64,000 nucleotides of DNA from assembly GCF_002979775.1 (NCBI RefSeq), contig NZ_PCPR01000012.1:1-64000 (forward strand), read 5' to 3'. The DNA comes from Arthrobacter sp. MYb23. GTDB lineage: Bacteria > Actinomycetota > Actinomycetes > Actinomycetales > Micrococcaceae. Under the pieces are notes generated by a model. The model was given only the letters and a program-made list of their open reading frames with translations. It had not been told where the DNA came from and made no database searches. A program made the translations under genes and the position numbers. Shown here piece after piece: positions 17,622 through 26,669 of this stretch. Numbering within the stretch: the first letter of the stretch is position 1; every line of letters begins with the position of its first letter.

Positions 17622-18307
17622 AGCATGCCCCTTTCAACGATGGTACGGACGTTGCTGTCCTGGAGGATGTCCACGTGGTGGCCCGGGGTGCAGACAAAGA
17701 TCTTCCCCTTGCCCCACTGGCGGGTCCAGATGGCCGGCGAAGTGACTTCGCGGTTCCAAGGGTCCCACTCGCGGACTTTCTGGGTAGTGGTGGCCAAGAC
17801 ATCGATGTAGTCGTCGGCCAGGACCCAGTACTGTTCCGTAACGAGGTCGAAATCGCCGATTCCCTGAGTGATGGGATGCTCGGACGCGGCAGGCAGCATA
17901 TTGACGGTATAAGGAACGTAGTTATCTGACTGCTCGCCGATCTGCTCATCGGCATGCTTGCCGGGGTGGCAGGCGAACTGGCCACCTATCAGGTGCAGGT
18001 AGTCCGAGTTGTTGCGGTAGGAATCAGCGATCCCGCCGTGCCAGCCGGCCAAACCCGTGCCGTTTTCAACTGCCGCGCGGAGCCCCTCGAACTCGTCCTT
18101 CTCGATGGTGGTCATGGTCATGCATTGCACGATCAGGTCCACGCCCGCCATGTAGTCGGGGTCGGCGTAGATCTTGGGGGATTCCTCCACGCGGACGTCG
18201 TAGCCGTTGTCTTTCAGGTAGGGGATGAAAAGCTCTGTGGCTTCCACCGGCTGGTGTCCGTCCCAGCCGCCGCGAACCACCAGCGCTGTCTTGTTGTTGC
18301 TTGTCAT
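17606..18307 (-). CDS. ThuA-like domain protein (trehalose utilisation family)
   Basis: Protein of 233 residues with a class I glutamine-amidotransferase-like fold: ALVVRGGWDGHQPVEATELF at the start, then GTGLAGWHGGIADSYRNN and the His-rich IGGQFACHPGKH. ThuA proteins occur in operons for trehalose, sucrose and related disaccharides, together with 3-ketosugar-forming Gfo/Idh/MocA enzymes; their chemistry is poorly defined. Here it lies between a TIM-barrel isomerase-like gene and a dehydrogenase, supporting a role in handling a ketosugar or glycoside. No signal peptide is seen. Confidence 0.82.
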   Translation of the reverse strand: MTSNNKTALVVRGGWDGHQPVEATELFIPYLKDNGYDVRVEESPKIYADPDYMAGVDLIVQCMTMTTIEKDEFEGLRAAVENGTGLAGWHGGIADSYRNNSDYLHLIGGQFACHPGKHADEQIGEQSDNYVPYTVNMLPAASEHPITQGIGDFDLVTEQYWVLADDYIDVLATTTQKVREWDPWNREVTSPAIWTRQWGKGKIFVCTPGHHVDILQDSNVRTIVERGMLWASR

Positions 18308-18356
18308 GGGTTCCTTCGTTTCGGGGCTTGTGTCAGTGAGTCAGGGATTGTTGAGA

Positions 18357-19361
18357 TCAACGCGTGGCAAAGGCAGCATCGAAAGCGGCAGCCGGAGGTC
18401 GTATGGCCGCCAGTTCGCGGACCATGCCCAGCGCCTGGGGAGCACCGACCAGCCGGTCCATGCCAGCATCCTCCCACTCGATGCTGGTGGGGCCTTCGTA
18501 GCCGATGGCGTTGAGCGTGCGGAAGATCGGCTCCCAGTTCACGTCGCCATGGCCGGCAGTGACGAAGTCCCACCCCCGGCGGGGATCAGCCCATGGAAGG
18601 TGCGAACCCAACCTGCCGTTCCGTCCGTTGAGTTGCCGGACAGACTCTTTCACGTGGACGTGGAAGATCTTTTCCGCGAAATCCTGCAAGAACATCGCAG
18701 GGTCCAGGTCTTGCCAGATGAAATGTGAGGGGTCGAAGTTGAGGCCAAAGTTCGCCCGGTGTCCTATGACGTCCAAGGTCCGTTTTGTGGTCCAGTAGTC
18801 GTAGGCGATTTCAGAAGGGTGGACCTCCAGAGCAAAGCGGACGCCCACTTCATCAAAGACGTCCATGATGGGGTTCCACCGGTCTGCGAAGTCCTGGTAG
18901 CCGCGCTCGATCATGGCCTCGGATGCGGGTGGGAACATGGCCACGCATTTCCAAATGGACGAGCCCGTGAATCCCGTGACCGTCTTCACCCCCAACCTTG
19001 CCGCAGCACGTGCTGTAATCTTCATGGCTTCCGCGGCCCGTCGACGGACACCCTCCGGCTCACCGTCGCCCCAGACTGAAGGGCTGAGAATGTCCTGGTG
19101 GCGTTCATCAATGGGGTTATCGCACACCGCTTGCCCTGTGAGGTGGTTGGCGATCGCATGGACGGACAGCCCGTGCTTCTCCAGGATATCCAGCTTGCCC
19201 TGCAGGTAGCTGTCATCCTCAACCACCCGCTGGGGGTCCAAATGATCTCCCCAGCAGGCGATCTCCAAGCCGTCGAAGCCCCACTCTCCGGCGAGCCGTG
19301 CAACTTCCTCGAACGGAAGGTCGGCCCACTGACCAGTGAATAGAGTGATAGGTCTGTTCAT
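18357..19361 (-). CDS. Sugar phosphate isomerase/epimerase family TIM-barrel protein
   Basis: Protein of 334 residues in the xylose-isomerase-like/AP-endonuclease-2 superfamily. It starts [12 protein letters not shown]; the ATG at 19361 follows AAAGGAACC, whereas the in-frame GTG at 19376 would contain that ribosome-binding site. Probable metal ligands appear in ALEVHPSEI (Glu and His), FDPSHFIW (Asp and His), HVHVKE and the late SIEWED. Relatives include inosose isomerases and dehydratases, tagatose epimerases and lyases acting on 3-keto-glycosides. With two dehydrogenases and a ThuA protein alongside, isomerisation or elimination on a ketosugar is the most likely activity. Confidence 0.85.
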   Translation of the reverse strand: MNRPITLFTGQWADLPFEEVARLAGEWGFDGLEIACWGDHLDPQRVVEDDSYLQGKLDILEKHGLSVHAIANHLTGQAVCDNPIDERHQDILSPSVWGDGEPEGVRRRAAEAMKITARAAARLGVKTVTGFTGSSIWKCVAMFPPASEAMIERGYQDFADRWNPIMDVFDEVGVRFALEVHPSEIAYDYWTTKRTLDVIGHRANFGLNFDPSHFIWQDLDPAMFLQDFAEKIFHVHVKESVRQLNGRNGRLGSHLPWADPRRGWDFVTAGHGDVNWEPIFRTLNAIGYEGPTSIEWEDAGMDRLVGAPQALGMVRELAAIRPPAAAFDAAFATR

Positions 19362-19372
19362 GATGGTTCCTT

Positions 19373-20617
19373 TCACACGTTCTGCCAGCGGCTGGCGTTT
19401 TCTGCGCTGGCTTCTACGGCGGCCAGCACCTTTTGCACCTGCAAAGCGTCAGCGAACGACGGCGTGGGCTGCTCGCCTGCGCCGATGGCAGTGACGAGGT
19501 CCACCACCTGATGGGTGAAGCCGTGCTCATATCCGAGGCCGTGACCGGTGGGCCACCAGTTGGCGGTGTAGGGGTGGGACGGCTCGGTGACCATGATCTT
19601 GCGGAAACCGGCGTCAGGTTCCAGCGCGGAATCGTAGTACTGCAATGAGTTCATGTCTTCGAAGTCAAAGGCGATTGACCCTTTGGTGCCGTTGAGTTCC
19701 AGGCGCATGGCGTTCTTGCGTCCCAAGGCAAAACGGGTTGCTTCGAAGATGCCGATTGGCCCGGCGGCGGCGCGGCCGCGGGAGTCGGCGTCAGCACCGG
19801 CGTCGTGCTGTGCCTCAAAGCGGGCCGTGAACAGCGCAGCGTCATCCACGGTGACCGGACCGCGCGGACCACCGGCGCCACCGTGACCGCCCAGGCCCAC
19901 AAAGTCCCCGCCCACCGGGCGCTCCTTCACAAAGGTCTCCAGCAACGCAGAGACACCGGAGATGTTCAGTCCCGTGATCCACTGGGCGGCGTCGATGCTG
20001 TGCGCGCCGATGTCGCCCAGCGAACCGGACCCGGATTTGGACTTGTCCAGGCGCCAGGTCAACGGCGCGTCGGCGTCGCTGAGCCAGTCCTGAAGGTACT
20101 GCGCGCGGACGTGCCTGATGTCGCCCAACCGGCCGTCCTCCACCATCCGCTTGGCCAAGGCCAGTGCAGGGGTGCGTCGGTAACTGAAGCCGCACATGGA
20201 GAGCACTCCGCATTCGGCCGCGGACCGGGCCACCAGCGTCATCTTTTCTGCTTCCTCCACCGAGTTGGCCAAGGGCTTCTCGCAGAGGACGTGCTTGCCG
20301 GCTTCTAGCGCTGCAATAGCTATCTCGGCGTGGGTGTTGCCGGGAGTGCAGATGTCGATGAGGTCGATGTCGTCGCGATCAATGAGGCGGCGCCAATCGG
20401 TCTCGACGGAGGCCCAACCGTATTTACTAGCCGCTGCCCGGACGCCATCCTCGTTTCTTCCCGCCACAGCGGTCAGTTCCGGAGCAAGCGGCAGGTCGAA
20501 GAAGCGCGGCGCTGTCCGCCAGGCGTGGGAGTGGGCGGCGCCCATGAAGGCATAACCCACCATGCCAACGCGCAGGGGTCTGGATTGTGTCAAAGGAAGT
20601 CCTTTCTGGTTGGTCAT
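19373..20617 (-). CDS. Gfo/Idh/MocA-family oxidoreductase (first of two), ketosugar-forming type
   Basis: Dehydrogenase of 414 residues. [17 protein letters not shown] opens the Rossmann fold, [13 protein letters not shown] is the EKP motif, and [18 protein letters not shown] carries the Asp and His of the active site. The region [20 protein letters not shown] with YLQDWLSD resembles levoglucosan dehydrogenase and related enzymes that oxidise sugar C3. A loop of about 20 residues, rich in Gly and Ala ([15 protein letters not shown]), precedes the substrate domain. It ends 11 bp before the next start and is the first catabolic gene after the ABC transporter genes. Confidence 0.88.
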   Translation of the reverse strand: MTNQKGLPLTQSRPLRVGMVGYAFMGAAHSHAWRTAPRFFDLPLAPELTAVAGRNEDGVRAAASKYGWASVETDWRRLIDRDDIDLIDICTPGNTHAEIAIAALEAGKHVLCEKPLANSVEEAEKMTLVARSAAECGVLSMCGFSYRRTPALALAKRMVEDGRLGDIRHVRAQYLQDWLSDADAPLTWRLDKSKSGSGSLGDIGAHSIDAAQWITGLNISGVSALLETFVKERPVGGDFVGLGGHGGAGGPRGPVTVDDAALFTARFEAQHDAGADADSRGRAAAGPIGIFEATRFALGRKNAMRLELNGTKGSIAFDFEDMNSLQYYDSALEPDAGFRKIMVTEPSHPYTANWWPTGHGLGYEHGFTHQVVDLVTAIGAGEQPTPSFADALQVQKVLAAVEASAENASRWQNV

Positions 20618-20625
20618 CAGGCCGG

Positions 20626-21525
20626 CTACTTGCTGAAACCTGCCGTGAGGCCGCTGAGCAACTGCCGGCGCGCCACGACGTAGATCACCAGCAGGGGAAG
20701 AGTGGCCAGTACCACGGAGGCGAGCACCGCGGGGATGTTGACGCTGAACTCACCCTGGAAGGTCCACAGTGACAACGGCAGAACCCTGGTGTCCGGGCTT
20801 TGTGTAAGGATCAGCGGGAACAGGAAGCCGTTCCACACATGCAGTGCGTTGTAGATGCCAACCGTGATGACAGCGGGCTTGGTCATGGGCAACGCCAGGC
20901 GCCACATCATGGCCCAGTCAGAGCAGCCGTCCAGCCGCATCGACTCAAAAAGTTCATTGGGAACATCCCGCATGAAGTTGGAGAGGATGAGCACCGACAC
21001 GGGGATTGCGAAGGCAATGGAGGGCAGGATCAGCGCCAACAAAGTGTCGTACATGTGGGCCTTGGTGATCATCCAGTAGATGGGGATGATGGTTGCGTGC
21101 AGCGGAATGGCCAAGCCCAACAGGAAGACGTTGTTGGTCCAGCTGAGGAACCTGCCCTTGCCGCGCACAATGGCATAGGCGGCCATGAAGGCGACAAAGA
21201 GCGCCGGAACCACACTGCCCACGGTGACAATAAGGCTGTTGGCGAAGTACTTGGCGAAGTCGTTCTCCAGAACAAGCTTGTAGTTGTCCAACGTTGGCTC
21301 GGCCGGTGGCAGCATCGGGTTGGAGGTGAAGAACCCTGCCTGGTTCTTCAGGCTGGTGATCACCACGTAGTACACCGGCACAATGATGATCGCCAGCCAA
21401 AGCCAGCCGCCCAGGCCGCCCAGGAAGTTTGGCCGCGAACGGCCAAGCTTTGTGGGCCGACGGCGGGTGGTTGCCGGTTGGGGCAACGCCGCCGGTGCTG
21501 TGGGGAGTTCAGTGGTGGAAGTCAT
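20626..21525 (-). CDS. Carbohydrate ABC transporter permease, MalG type
   Basis: Inner-membrane permease of 299 residues with six predicted helices after a 30-residue cytoplasmic N-terminus. The cytoplasmic loop FESMRLDGCSDWAMMWRLAL matches the EAA loop that contacts the ATPase, and YVVITSLKNQ is typical of MalG-type subunits. Its start overlaps the end of the upstream permease gene. No ATPase gene occurs in the operon, so a shared MsmK/UgpC-like ATPase elsewhere is probably used, as is common in Actinobacteria. Confidence 0.92.
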   Translation of the reverse strand: MTSTTELPTAPAALPQPATTRRRPTKLGRSRPNFLGGLGGWLWLAIIIVPVYYVVITSLKNQAGFFTSNPMLPPAEPTLDNYKLVLENDFAKYFANSLIVTVGSVVPALFVAFMAAYAIVRGKGRFLSWTNNVFLLGLAIPLHATIIPIYWMITKAHMYDTLLALILPSIAFAIPVSVLILSNFMRDVPNELFESMRLDGCSDWAMMWRLALPMTKPAVITVGIYNALHVWNGFLFPLILTQSPDTRVLPLSLWTFQGEFSVNIPAVLASVVLATLPLLVIYVVARRQLLSGLTAGFSK

Positions 21526-22463
21526 TACGCACCTTCCAATTGGCTGGCGTTGCGGTTTTTGCCGCCGAGTCGTTGCAGGAACAATGCCAAGGCCAGGCCG
21601 ATGACAACGAGGATGACGCCCAAGGCGCTCGCAGCCCCCATGTCGTTGGCTTTGAAGCCCGTGAGGTACATATGCAGCGGCAGGAGTCTGGTGGAGTAGC
21701 CCGGGCCGCCGGCGGTCAGGACGAAGATCAGGTCGAAGTACGCCAGGGATCCCACCACCATGAGGGTGGAGGAGGTGATCATGGTGTACTTCAGCTGCGG
21801 CAAGGTGATGTTGAAGAACTGCTGGATGCGGCCGGCTCCGTCAATTTGGGCAGCTTCGTACAGTGAAGCGGGAATCTGTCGCACGCCGCCTTGGTAGATC
21901 AGGGTGTGGAAGGGCACGAACTGCCAGGCGATCACGAAGACCACCACGAACAAGACGAGGTCAGAGTTACCCAGCCAGTCCTGCGCCAGGAATGGTAGGC
22001 CCAGGCCCGGGCCGAGCCCGAAGTTCGGATCCAGCAGCGCCTTGAAGGCGATGGCCACAGCCGCGGACGACAGGAGCAGTGGCACGAAGTAGAGCACAGC
22101 CAAAGCCGCCCGGTACTTCTGGCTTGCAGCGGTGAAGACGCCGAGCAGGAGGCTGATGGGTGCCTGGACAATGAAGGAGAAGAACATGATCTTGGCCGTC
22201 ACCAACAGGGCGTTGCCTGTGACGGGATCGGCCAGGACCGTGTTCCAGCTGGACAGTCCATCCAGCTTGATTTCGCCCAGGCCGTCCCAGCTGGTGAAGC
22301 TCAGGAACAGGACTCCCAGGAGCGGGAGGATGGCGAAGAGCATGAAGAATGCCAGGGCTGGGACAGCAAGCCACCCTGACGGACCCTTTTCCAAGGTCCG
22401 TCGGGTGCCCGCGGTGCGTCCAGTGCCCAACTCCCGCCGTGGAGTGGTGGTAGCAGTGGACAC
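21525..22463 (-). CDS. Carbohydrate ABC transporter permease, MalF/UgpA type
   Basis: Permease of 312 residues with six helices. The EAA loop reads EAAQIDGAGRIQQFFNITLP, and the N-terminal region after the first helix (LLGVLFLSFTSWDGLGE) is typical of MalF/UgpA subunits. It starts 4 bp after the binding-protein gene and overlaps the MalG-type permease gene by one base. Together they form the channel for a sugar or glycoside. Confidence 0.92.
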   Translation of the reverse strand: MSTATTTPRRELGTGRTAGTRRTLEKGPSGWLAVPALAFFMLFAILPLLGVLFLSFTSWDGLGEIKLDGLSSWNTVLADPVTGNALLVTAKIMFFSFIVQAPISLLLGVFTAASQKYRAALAVLYFVPLLLSSAAVAIAFKALLDPNFGLGPGLGLPFLAQDWLGNSDLVLFVVVFVIAWQFVPFHTLIYQGGVRQIPASLYEAAQIDGAGRIQQFFNITLPQLKYTMITSSTLMVVGSLAYFDLIFVLTAGGPGYSTRLLPLHMYLTGFKANDMGAASALGVILVVIGLALALFLQRLGGKNRNASQLEGA

Positions 22464-22467
22464 TGGA

Positions 22468-23787
22468 TTACTTCCCGATCGTCGCGTTCATAGTGGAAGC
22501 GAACTGCTCAGGAGTGATTTTTTTAAGGAAGATCTGGTCGAGGTTGGCCAGCATGGCATCTCCTTGGGCGGGGCTCAGTGCCTGGTCCCAGGAAAGCGTG
22601 AAGTCCGGGGCATCCTTGGCCATGCCGTACACGTAAGTCAGGAAGTCCTTGTCAGGGGAGGCTGCGAGCTTGTCCTCAATGCCGGTGACCACAGGTACAG
22701 CTCCTGAGTCGATCAGGCCTTGGACGTTCTCATCGTTGAACATTCCGTCCTTGACGTATTCCAGGGCAGTCTTCTTCTGCTCTTCCGTGGCCTTGGAAGA
22801 AACGGACCAGAAGTTGGACGGGTTTCCCACAACGTTTGCCGGATCACCCTTGCCGCCCTCAACGGTGGGGAAGGGGGTGTAACCAAGCTTGCCGCTTGAA
22901 ACGAAGTCAGCCGCGTCCTTCTTCATGCCTTGGTAGATCCAGCTGCCCTGCAGAATCATGGCTGCCTTACCTGTGTACAACAGGGCCTGGTCTGCGTTGC
23001 TGTCAGCGGCAATGGAGGAGAAGCCGTTGATGAAGCCGCCGGCGTCCACGAGTTCCTGGATCTTGGTCAGTGCCTCTATGACTGCCGGGTCTGACCAGGC
23101 GTTCGGCTTGTTGGCCGCGATGTTCGCGAAAACTTCAGGGCCGCCGATCCGGTCCACGAGGTATTCAAGCCACATCAGGTCCGGCCACTTGGACTGGCCC
23201 CCCAGGGAGAATGGTGCCACGCCGGCATCCTTGAACTTGGGTACCAACGCCATGAGCTCATCCCAGGTCTTGGGCGGTTGTGCTCCGATCTTCTCGAAGA
23301 CTTCCTTGTTGTAATAGAGAACAACGGGCTGCACCTTGTTGTTGGGCAGTGCGTAGGTCTTGCCCTCGATCACGCCGCTTTCGAGGATGGAGGGAAGGTA
23401 ACGGCTTTGGACGTCAGGGTTCTCTTTGAGGAATCCCGTCAGGTCATCCACCTGACCAGCATCGACGTAAGACTTAAGTACTCCGCCGCCCCAGCCGTAA
23501 ACGAGGGTGGGTCCTTGGCCTGCGCCGACGGCCGTGCGGACCTTGGTCTTGTAGGCGTCGTTGGCAAAGAAGTCGAGCTTGATGGTGGAGTCGGGGTGCG
23601 ACTTGTTCCAGGAGTCCACGGATGCTTGGAACACCGGCTGGTCACCACCGGTCAGTCCCCACATGGTTGCCGAGTCCGCCGAGGCTCCTGTTCCGGCCGG
23701 ACCTGAGGACCCGCAGGCTACGAGTGAGATCGACAAAGCGGCTGCAGAAACGGCCATTCCGGCGGTGCGCAACTTGAGATTATTCAT
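22468..23787 (-). CDS. Lipoprotein sugar-binding protein of the ABC transporter
   Basis: Extracellular solute-binding protein family 1, 439 residues from the ATG at 23787. The frame stays open further upstream to 24159, but that part overlaps the operator region and the LacI gene and is not credible. MNNLKLRTAGMAVSAA starts a lipoprotein signal peptide ending at the lipobox LVAC, after which the protein would be lipid-anchored outside the membrane. The mature part has MalE-like features: GLTGGDQPVFQASVDSWNKS, YALPNNKVQPVVLYYNKEVF and AAMILQGSWIYQGM. The specific sugar cannot be read from sequence. Confidence 0.92.
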   Translation of the reverse strand: MNNLKLRTAGMAVSAAALSISLVACGSSGPAGTGASADSATMWGLTGGDQPVFQASVDSWNKSHPDSTIKLDFFANDAYKTKVRTAVGAGQGPTLVYGWGGGVLKSYVDAGQVDDLTGFLKENPDVQSRYLPSILESGVIEGKTYALPNNKVQPVVLYYNKEVFEKIGAQPPKTWDELMALVPKFKDAGVAPFSLGGQSKWPDLMWLEYLVDRIGGPEVFANIAANKPNAWSDPAVIEALTKIQELVDAGGFINGFSSIAADSNADQALLYTGKAAMILQGSWIYQGMKKDAADFVSSGKLGYTPFPTVEGGKGDPANVVGNPSNFWSVSSKATEEQKKTALEYVKDGMFNDENVQGLIDSGAVPVVTGIEDKLAASPDKDFLTYVYGMAKDAPDFTLSWDQALSPAQGDAMLANLDQIFLKKITPEQFASTMNATIGK

Positions 23788-23891
23788 GTGCAGTTTCCAT
23801 TCGTCCTTCGGGCTCGACGCTGATTGCCCGGTTGTGCGTGTAAAAGCCGCACTTCGCGGTCTGAGGATCAACTTCGATTCCCAGCTCCAGC

Positions 23892-24057
23892 AACTTTTCG
23901 AAATGTTTCGGAAGTCCTTTCGGAAGTGCCAACCAAACCTAGCCGTGACGCGCATCACCGTCAACCCTTTTTCGTGAACAGTTTCGTTCTGGTTGCTGCT
24001 GGATTGACGGGGAGGATGACTCCGATGCAGACTGTCAGCAACCGAAACTTTTCGAAA
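23892..24057. promoter_or_regulatory. LacI-type operator cluster between the sugar operon and lacI-like gene
   Basis: The 12-mer AACTTTTCGAAA occurs exactly at 23892-23903 and 24046-24057. Two variants, TTTCGGAA, lie at 23906-23913 and 23918-23925, giving four CG-centred TTTCGRAA boxes in the 280-bp divergent promoter region. One cluster lies about 105 bp upstream of the binding-protein gene; the single box ends 10 bp before the regulator start. Repression of both promoters by the LacI protein is likely. Confidence 0.65.
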
Positions 24058-24067
24058 GCGGTAAACC

Positions 24068-25135
24068 GTGAGCCTAGATGAACGACCCTCCAAGATGACC
24101 CTTTCCGCCGTCGCGCGAGAGGTGGGAGTCTCGGTACCCACCGTCTCCAAAGTGGTCAACGGGCGTGAGGACGTGGCTCAAAGTACCCGCGCCCGCGTCC
24201 TGGCCGCCCTGCAAAGGACCGGGTACAAATCACCCCTCCAACGCAAGGCCAACCCTGCCCAGCGGACCGTGGAAGCGGTGTTTGATTCCCTGAACTCTGC
24301 CTACAACATGGAAGTCCTCAAAGGGATCATGGAGCAGGCCAACGTCTCGGACATGGAAGTCATCCTGTCGGTGACCGGCCTGCAGGCAGCACCCCCGCTG
24401 GGTCCGGAGGAACGTGCCCAGCGCATGGTCGATGAAGGACGCAGCGGCATGATCGTGGTGACGTCGGCGTTCGGGACAGCGCAGCTCGAAGCCTTCCAAA
24501 GGCGCCAGATCCCCATAGTGGTGATCGACCCCCTGAACCCGCCCCCGGCTGATCTGTTCAGCGTGGGTGCCAGCAACTGGGCAGGCGGGAAGGTCGCCGC
24601 CACCCACCTCCTGGAACTGGGGCATCGACGCATTGCCTACATCGGGGGTCCCGCCACCGCCGAATGCAGCCAGGCCCGGCTCCACGGCTACATGGCCGCG
24701 TTGATGGCCGAGGGGATCACCGTTGAACACGAATACGTTTCCGCGGGCCAGTTCAGGCCCGAGAATGGAGCGGCGGCCTTCAAGAAGCTGGTGGCCTTGG
24801 AAGATCCGCCCACGGCCGTCTTCGCCGGAAGCGACAGTATCGCCATGGGCGTCCTGGCCGAGGCGCGCCGGCAGGACATCCGGATTCCCGAGGAAATGAG
24901 TCTCGTGGGGTTCGACGGAACATACCAGGCCGAAGAGTCCACGCCACCCCTCACGTCAGTGAGCCAGCCGCTTCAGGAGATAGGGCGTTCCGCGCTGAAC
25001 TTCATCCTTCGCCAAATGCAGGGTGAAGAGATCGATTCCCGCCGCGTGGAACTTGCCACCCATTTGGTGGTCCGGGAGTCCACGGCGCCGCCAAGGGAAC
25101 CAGCCTCACCCGGCAAGGCGGCGCCCAGGACTTAG
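24068..25135 (+). CDS. LacI-family regulator of the sugar operon
   Basis: Repressor of 355 residues. The N-terminal helix-turn-helix and hinge read LSAVAREVGVSVPTVSKVVNGREDV, typical LacI. From residue 60 on it is a periplasmic-binding-protein-like effector domain (GPATAECSQARLHGYMAAL; VFAGSDSIAMGVLAEAR; LTSVSQPLQEIG). The GTG at 24068 has no clear Shine-Dalgarno sequence; an ATG at 24095 starts just before the helix-turn-helix and is an alternative. Divergent from the sugar operon with matching operators between, so it is probably its repressor and autoregulated. Its last 30 bp overlap the convergent gene. Confidence 0.9.
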   Translation: MSLDERPSKMTLSAVAREVGVSVPTVSKVVNGREDVAQSTRARVLAALQRTGYKSPLQRKANPAQRTVEAVFDSLNSAYNMEVLKGIMEQANVSDMEVILSVTGLQAAPPLGPEERAQRMVDEGRSGMIVVTSAFGTAQLEAFQRRQIPIVVIDPLNPPPADLFSVGASNWAGGKVAATHLLELGHRRIAYIGGPATAECSQARLHGYMAALMAEGITVEHEYVSAGQFRPENGAAAFKKLVALEDPPTAVFAGSDSIAMGVLAEARRQDIRIPEEMSLVGFDGTYQAEESTPPLTSVSQPLQEIGRSALNFILRQMQGEEIDSRRVELATHLVVRESTAPPREPASPGKAAPRT

Positions 25136-26566
25136 CTGCACGGGCGGGACAGCGTCACACAACAGCACCCGCACCCAGCGTTCGCCCGTCTCCCGGAACT
25201 CTGCACGGCTGGCGAAACGGTACAGGTAGCTGCGCGCCCGCACCCAACGGGGACGTTCGCCGTCGAACGGGTCATCGCGAAGCAGCCCAAGCGTGGCCTC
25301 ATCGGCCTCAAGCAGTTTGTCCAGGAACGTGTAAAACCAGTCCTCATGGACCGTCCGCAGAGGCAGGAACCACATGAGCCAATCCAAGCGCAGATGGTAC
25401 GGCGCCCATTGCCGGGGGAGCCGACGGACATCGCCGGGCTTTCCCTTGAAAGCGTACTCAAGCCAGTGCTCATCCGGGATGTCGGGCTCCTCGGCCAACG
25501 TGCCCTCCACCACGATCTCGATCCTTTGCTTGGTCACCGTTCCAAAGGCGCCGTAGGCGTTCACCAGGCGCCACCGGTTGAAGCTGGCATTCATCAGCTG
25601 ATGGCTCGAGAACAGGTTGAGGAGGGGCCGGTAACTGAACACCAGCAACAGAACCGTGACAAGCACGACGACGGCGAGCCACCAGACGGGGGTATCGGCA
25701 CCTGCGTGCCACTCCAGCGGAATGAACGGAGCGACTGCGTGGGCGACAGGGTCGCTGACGGCCGCGAAAGCCAGGACGATGGCCACCCAGTTCAGCCAGG
25801 CAAAGTTGCCGGTGACCACCAGCCACAGTTGTGTGAGGACGATGATGCCGGCGGCGATGCTGGCCAGCGGCTGAGGGGCAAAGAGGAAGAACGGCACCAC
25901 CAACTGCGCGACATGGTTACCCGCCACTTCAATTTTGTGCAGCGGACGCGGCAGGAGATGAGCTTGCCTGCTCAGCGGGCCGGGCATCGGCTGTGTCTCG
26001 TGGTGGTAGAACATCGCCGTCATATCCCGCCACTCGCGTCCGCCGCGGATCTTGATCATGCCGGCACCGAACTCAAGCCGGAACAGCAGCCACAGAACAA
26101 GTATGAGGATGGTCGTCGGTGGGGGAGTCTGGTCGGAGCCAAGGAAAGCCACCGTGAAGCCAGCTTCGAGGAGAAGGATCTCCCAACCAAAGCCGTAGAA
26201 CGTCTGGCCTACATTCACAATCGACATATAGAGGAACCACAGGGCAAGGAAAGCCAGCATGGGCAGCCACGGAGGGCCCGTTTGGGGCAGGCCGATGACC
26301 AGCAGAAAGGACACAGCGATGCCCGTCCAGCACACAGCCCGGAGCAGCGCGTCGGAGTAGCGCCACCGGAACAGGGTGGGCCGGCCCAGCCGGCGGGCCA
26401 TGTCCAGGAAAGCAGGTACCGGCAACAGTCCGCGCTCGCCGAGAAGCGCCGGGAACTGGTTCAACGTGGAGAGGAAGGCAACCACGTACAGCGCGGCTGT
26501 GCCACGCTGCAACACCTGCCGGGCAAATTCGTAGTCCCGCGCATCGAACCAGGACAACCACTCCAC
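25106..26566 (-). CDS. Lipase maturation factor (LMF1)-like integral membrane protein
   Basis: Protein of 486 residues with several transmembrane helices between about residues 20 and 315, then a soluble C-terminal part (about 330-486). Recognisable LMF-family stretches are YGFGWEILLLEAGF, LEFGAGMIKIRGG, WRDMTAMFYHHETQPMP and, in the C-terminal part, EYAFKGKPGDV and HLRLDWLMWFLPL. In vertebrates LMF1 assists folding of secreted lipases in the ER; the function of bacterial members is unknown and no lipase gene is adjacent. It overlaps the 3' end of the LacI gene tail-to-tail by 30 bp. Confidence 0.82.
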   Translation of the reverse strand: MEWLSWFDARDYEFARQVLQRGTAALYVVAFLSTLNQFPALLGERGLLPVPAFLDMARRLGRPTLFRWRYSDALLRAVCWTGIAVSFLLVIGLPQTGPPWLPMLAFLALWFLYMSIVNVGQTFYGFGWEILLLEAGFTVAFLGSDQTPPPTTILILVLWLLFRLEFGAGMIKIRGGREWRDMTAMFYHHETQPMPGPLSRQAHLLPRPLHKIEVAGNHVAQLVVPFFLFAPQPLASIAAGIIVLTQLWLVVTGNFAWLNWVAIVLAFAAVSDPVAHAVAPFIPLEWHAGADTPVWWLAVVVLVTVLLLVFSYRPLLNLFSSHQLMNASFNRWRLVNAYGAFGTVTKQRIEIVVEGTLAEEPDIPDEHWLEYAFKGKPGDVRRLPRQWAPYHLRLDWLMWFLPLRTVHEDWFYTFLDKLLEADEATLGLLRDDPFDGERPRWVRARSYLYRFASRAEFRETGERWVRVLLCDAVPPVQLSPGRRLAG

Positions 26567-26669
26567 GGTTCCACGGTACGCAGGGCAGGGGCTTGGTCAA
26601 GCGGTATCGGTTTTCCACATACGCTTGCGCCCGTTCGCGGCCCCCGGCAGTGGCAGGGATACTTAAGTC

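Noticed and set aside
23788..24159. N-terminal extension of the sugar-binding protein
   Set aside because: The in-frame stretch covers the LacI promoter and start and would move the lipoprotein signal to residue 125.
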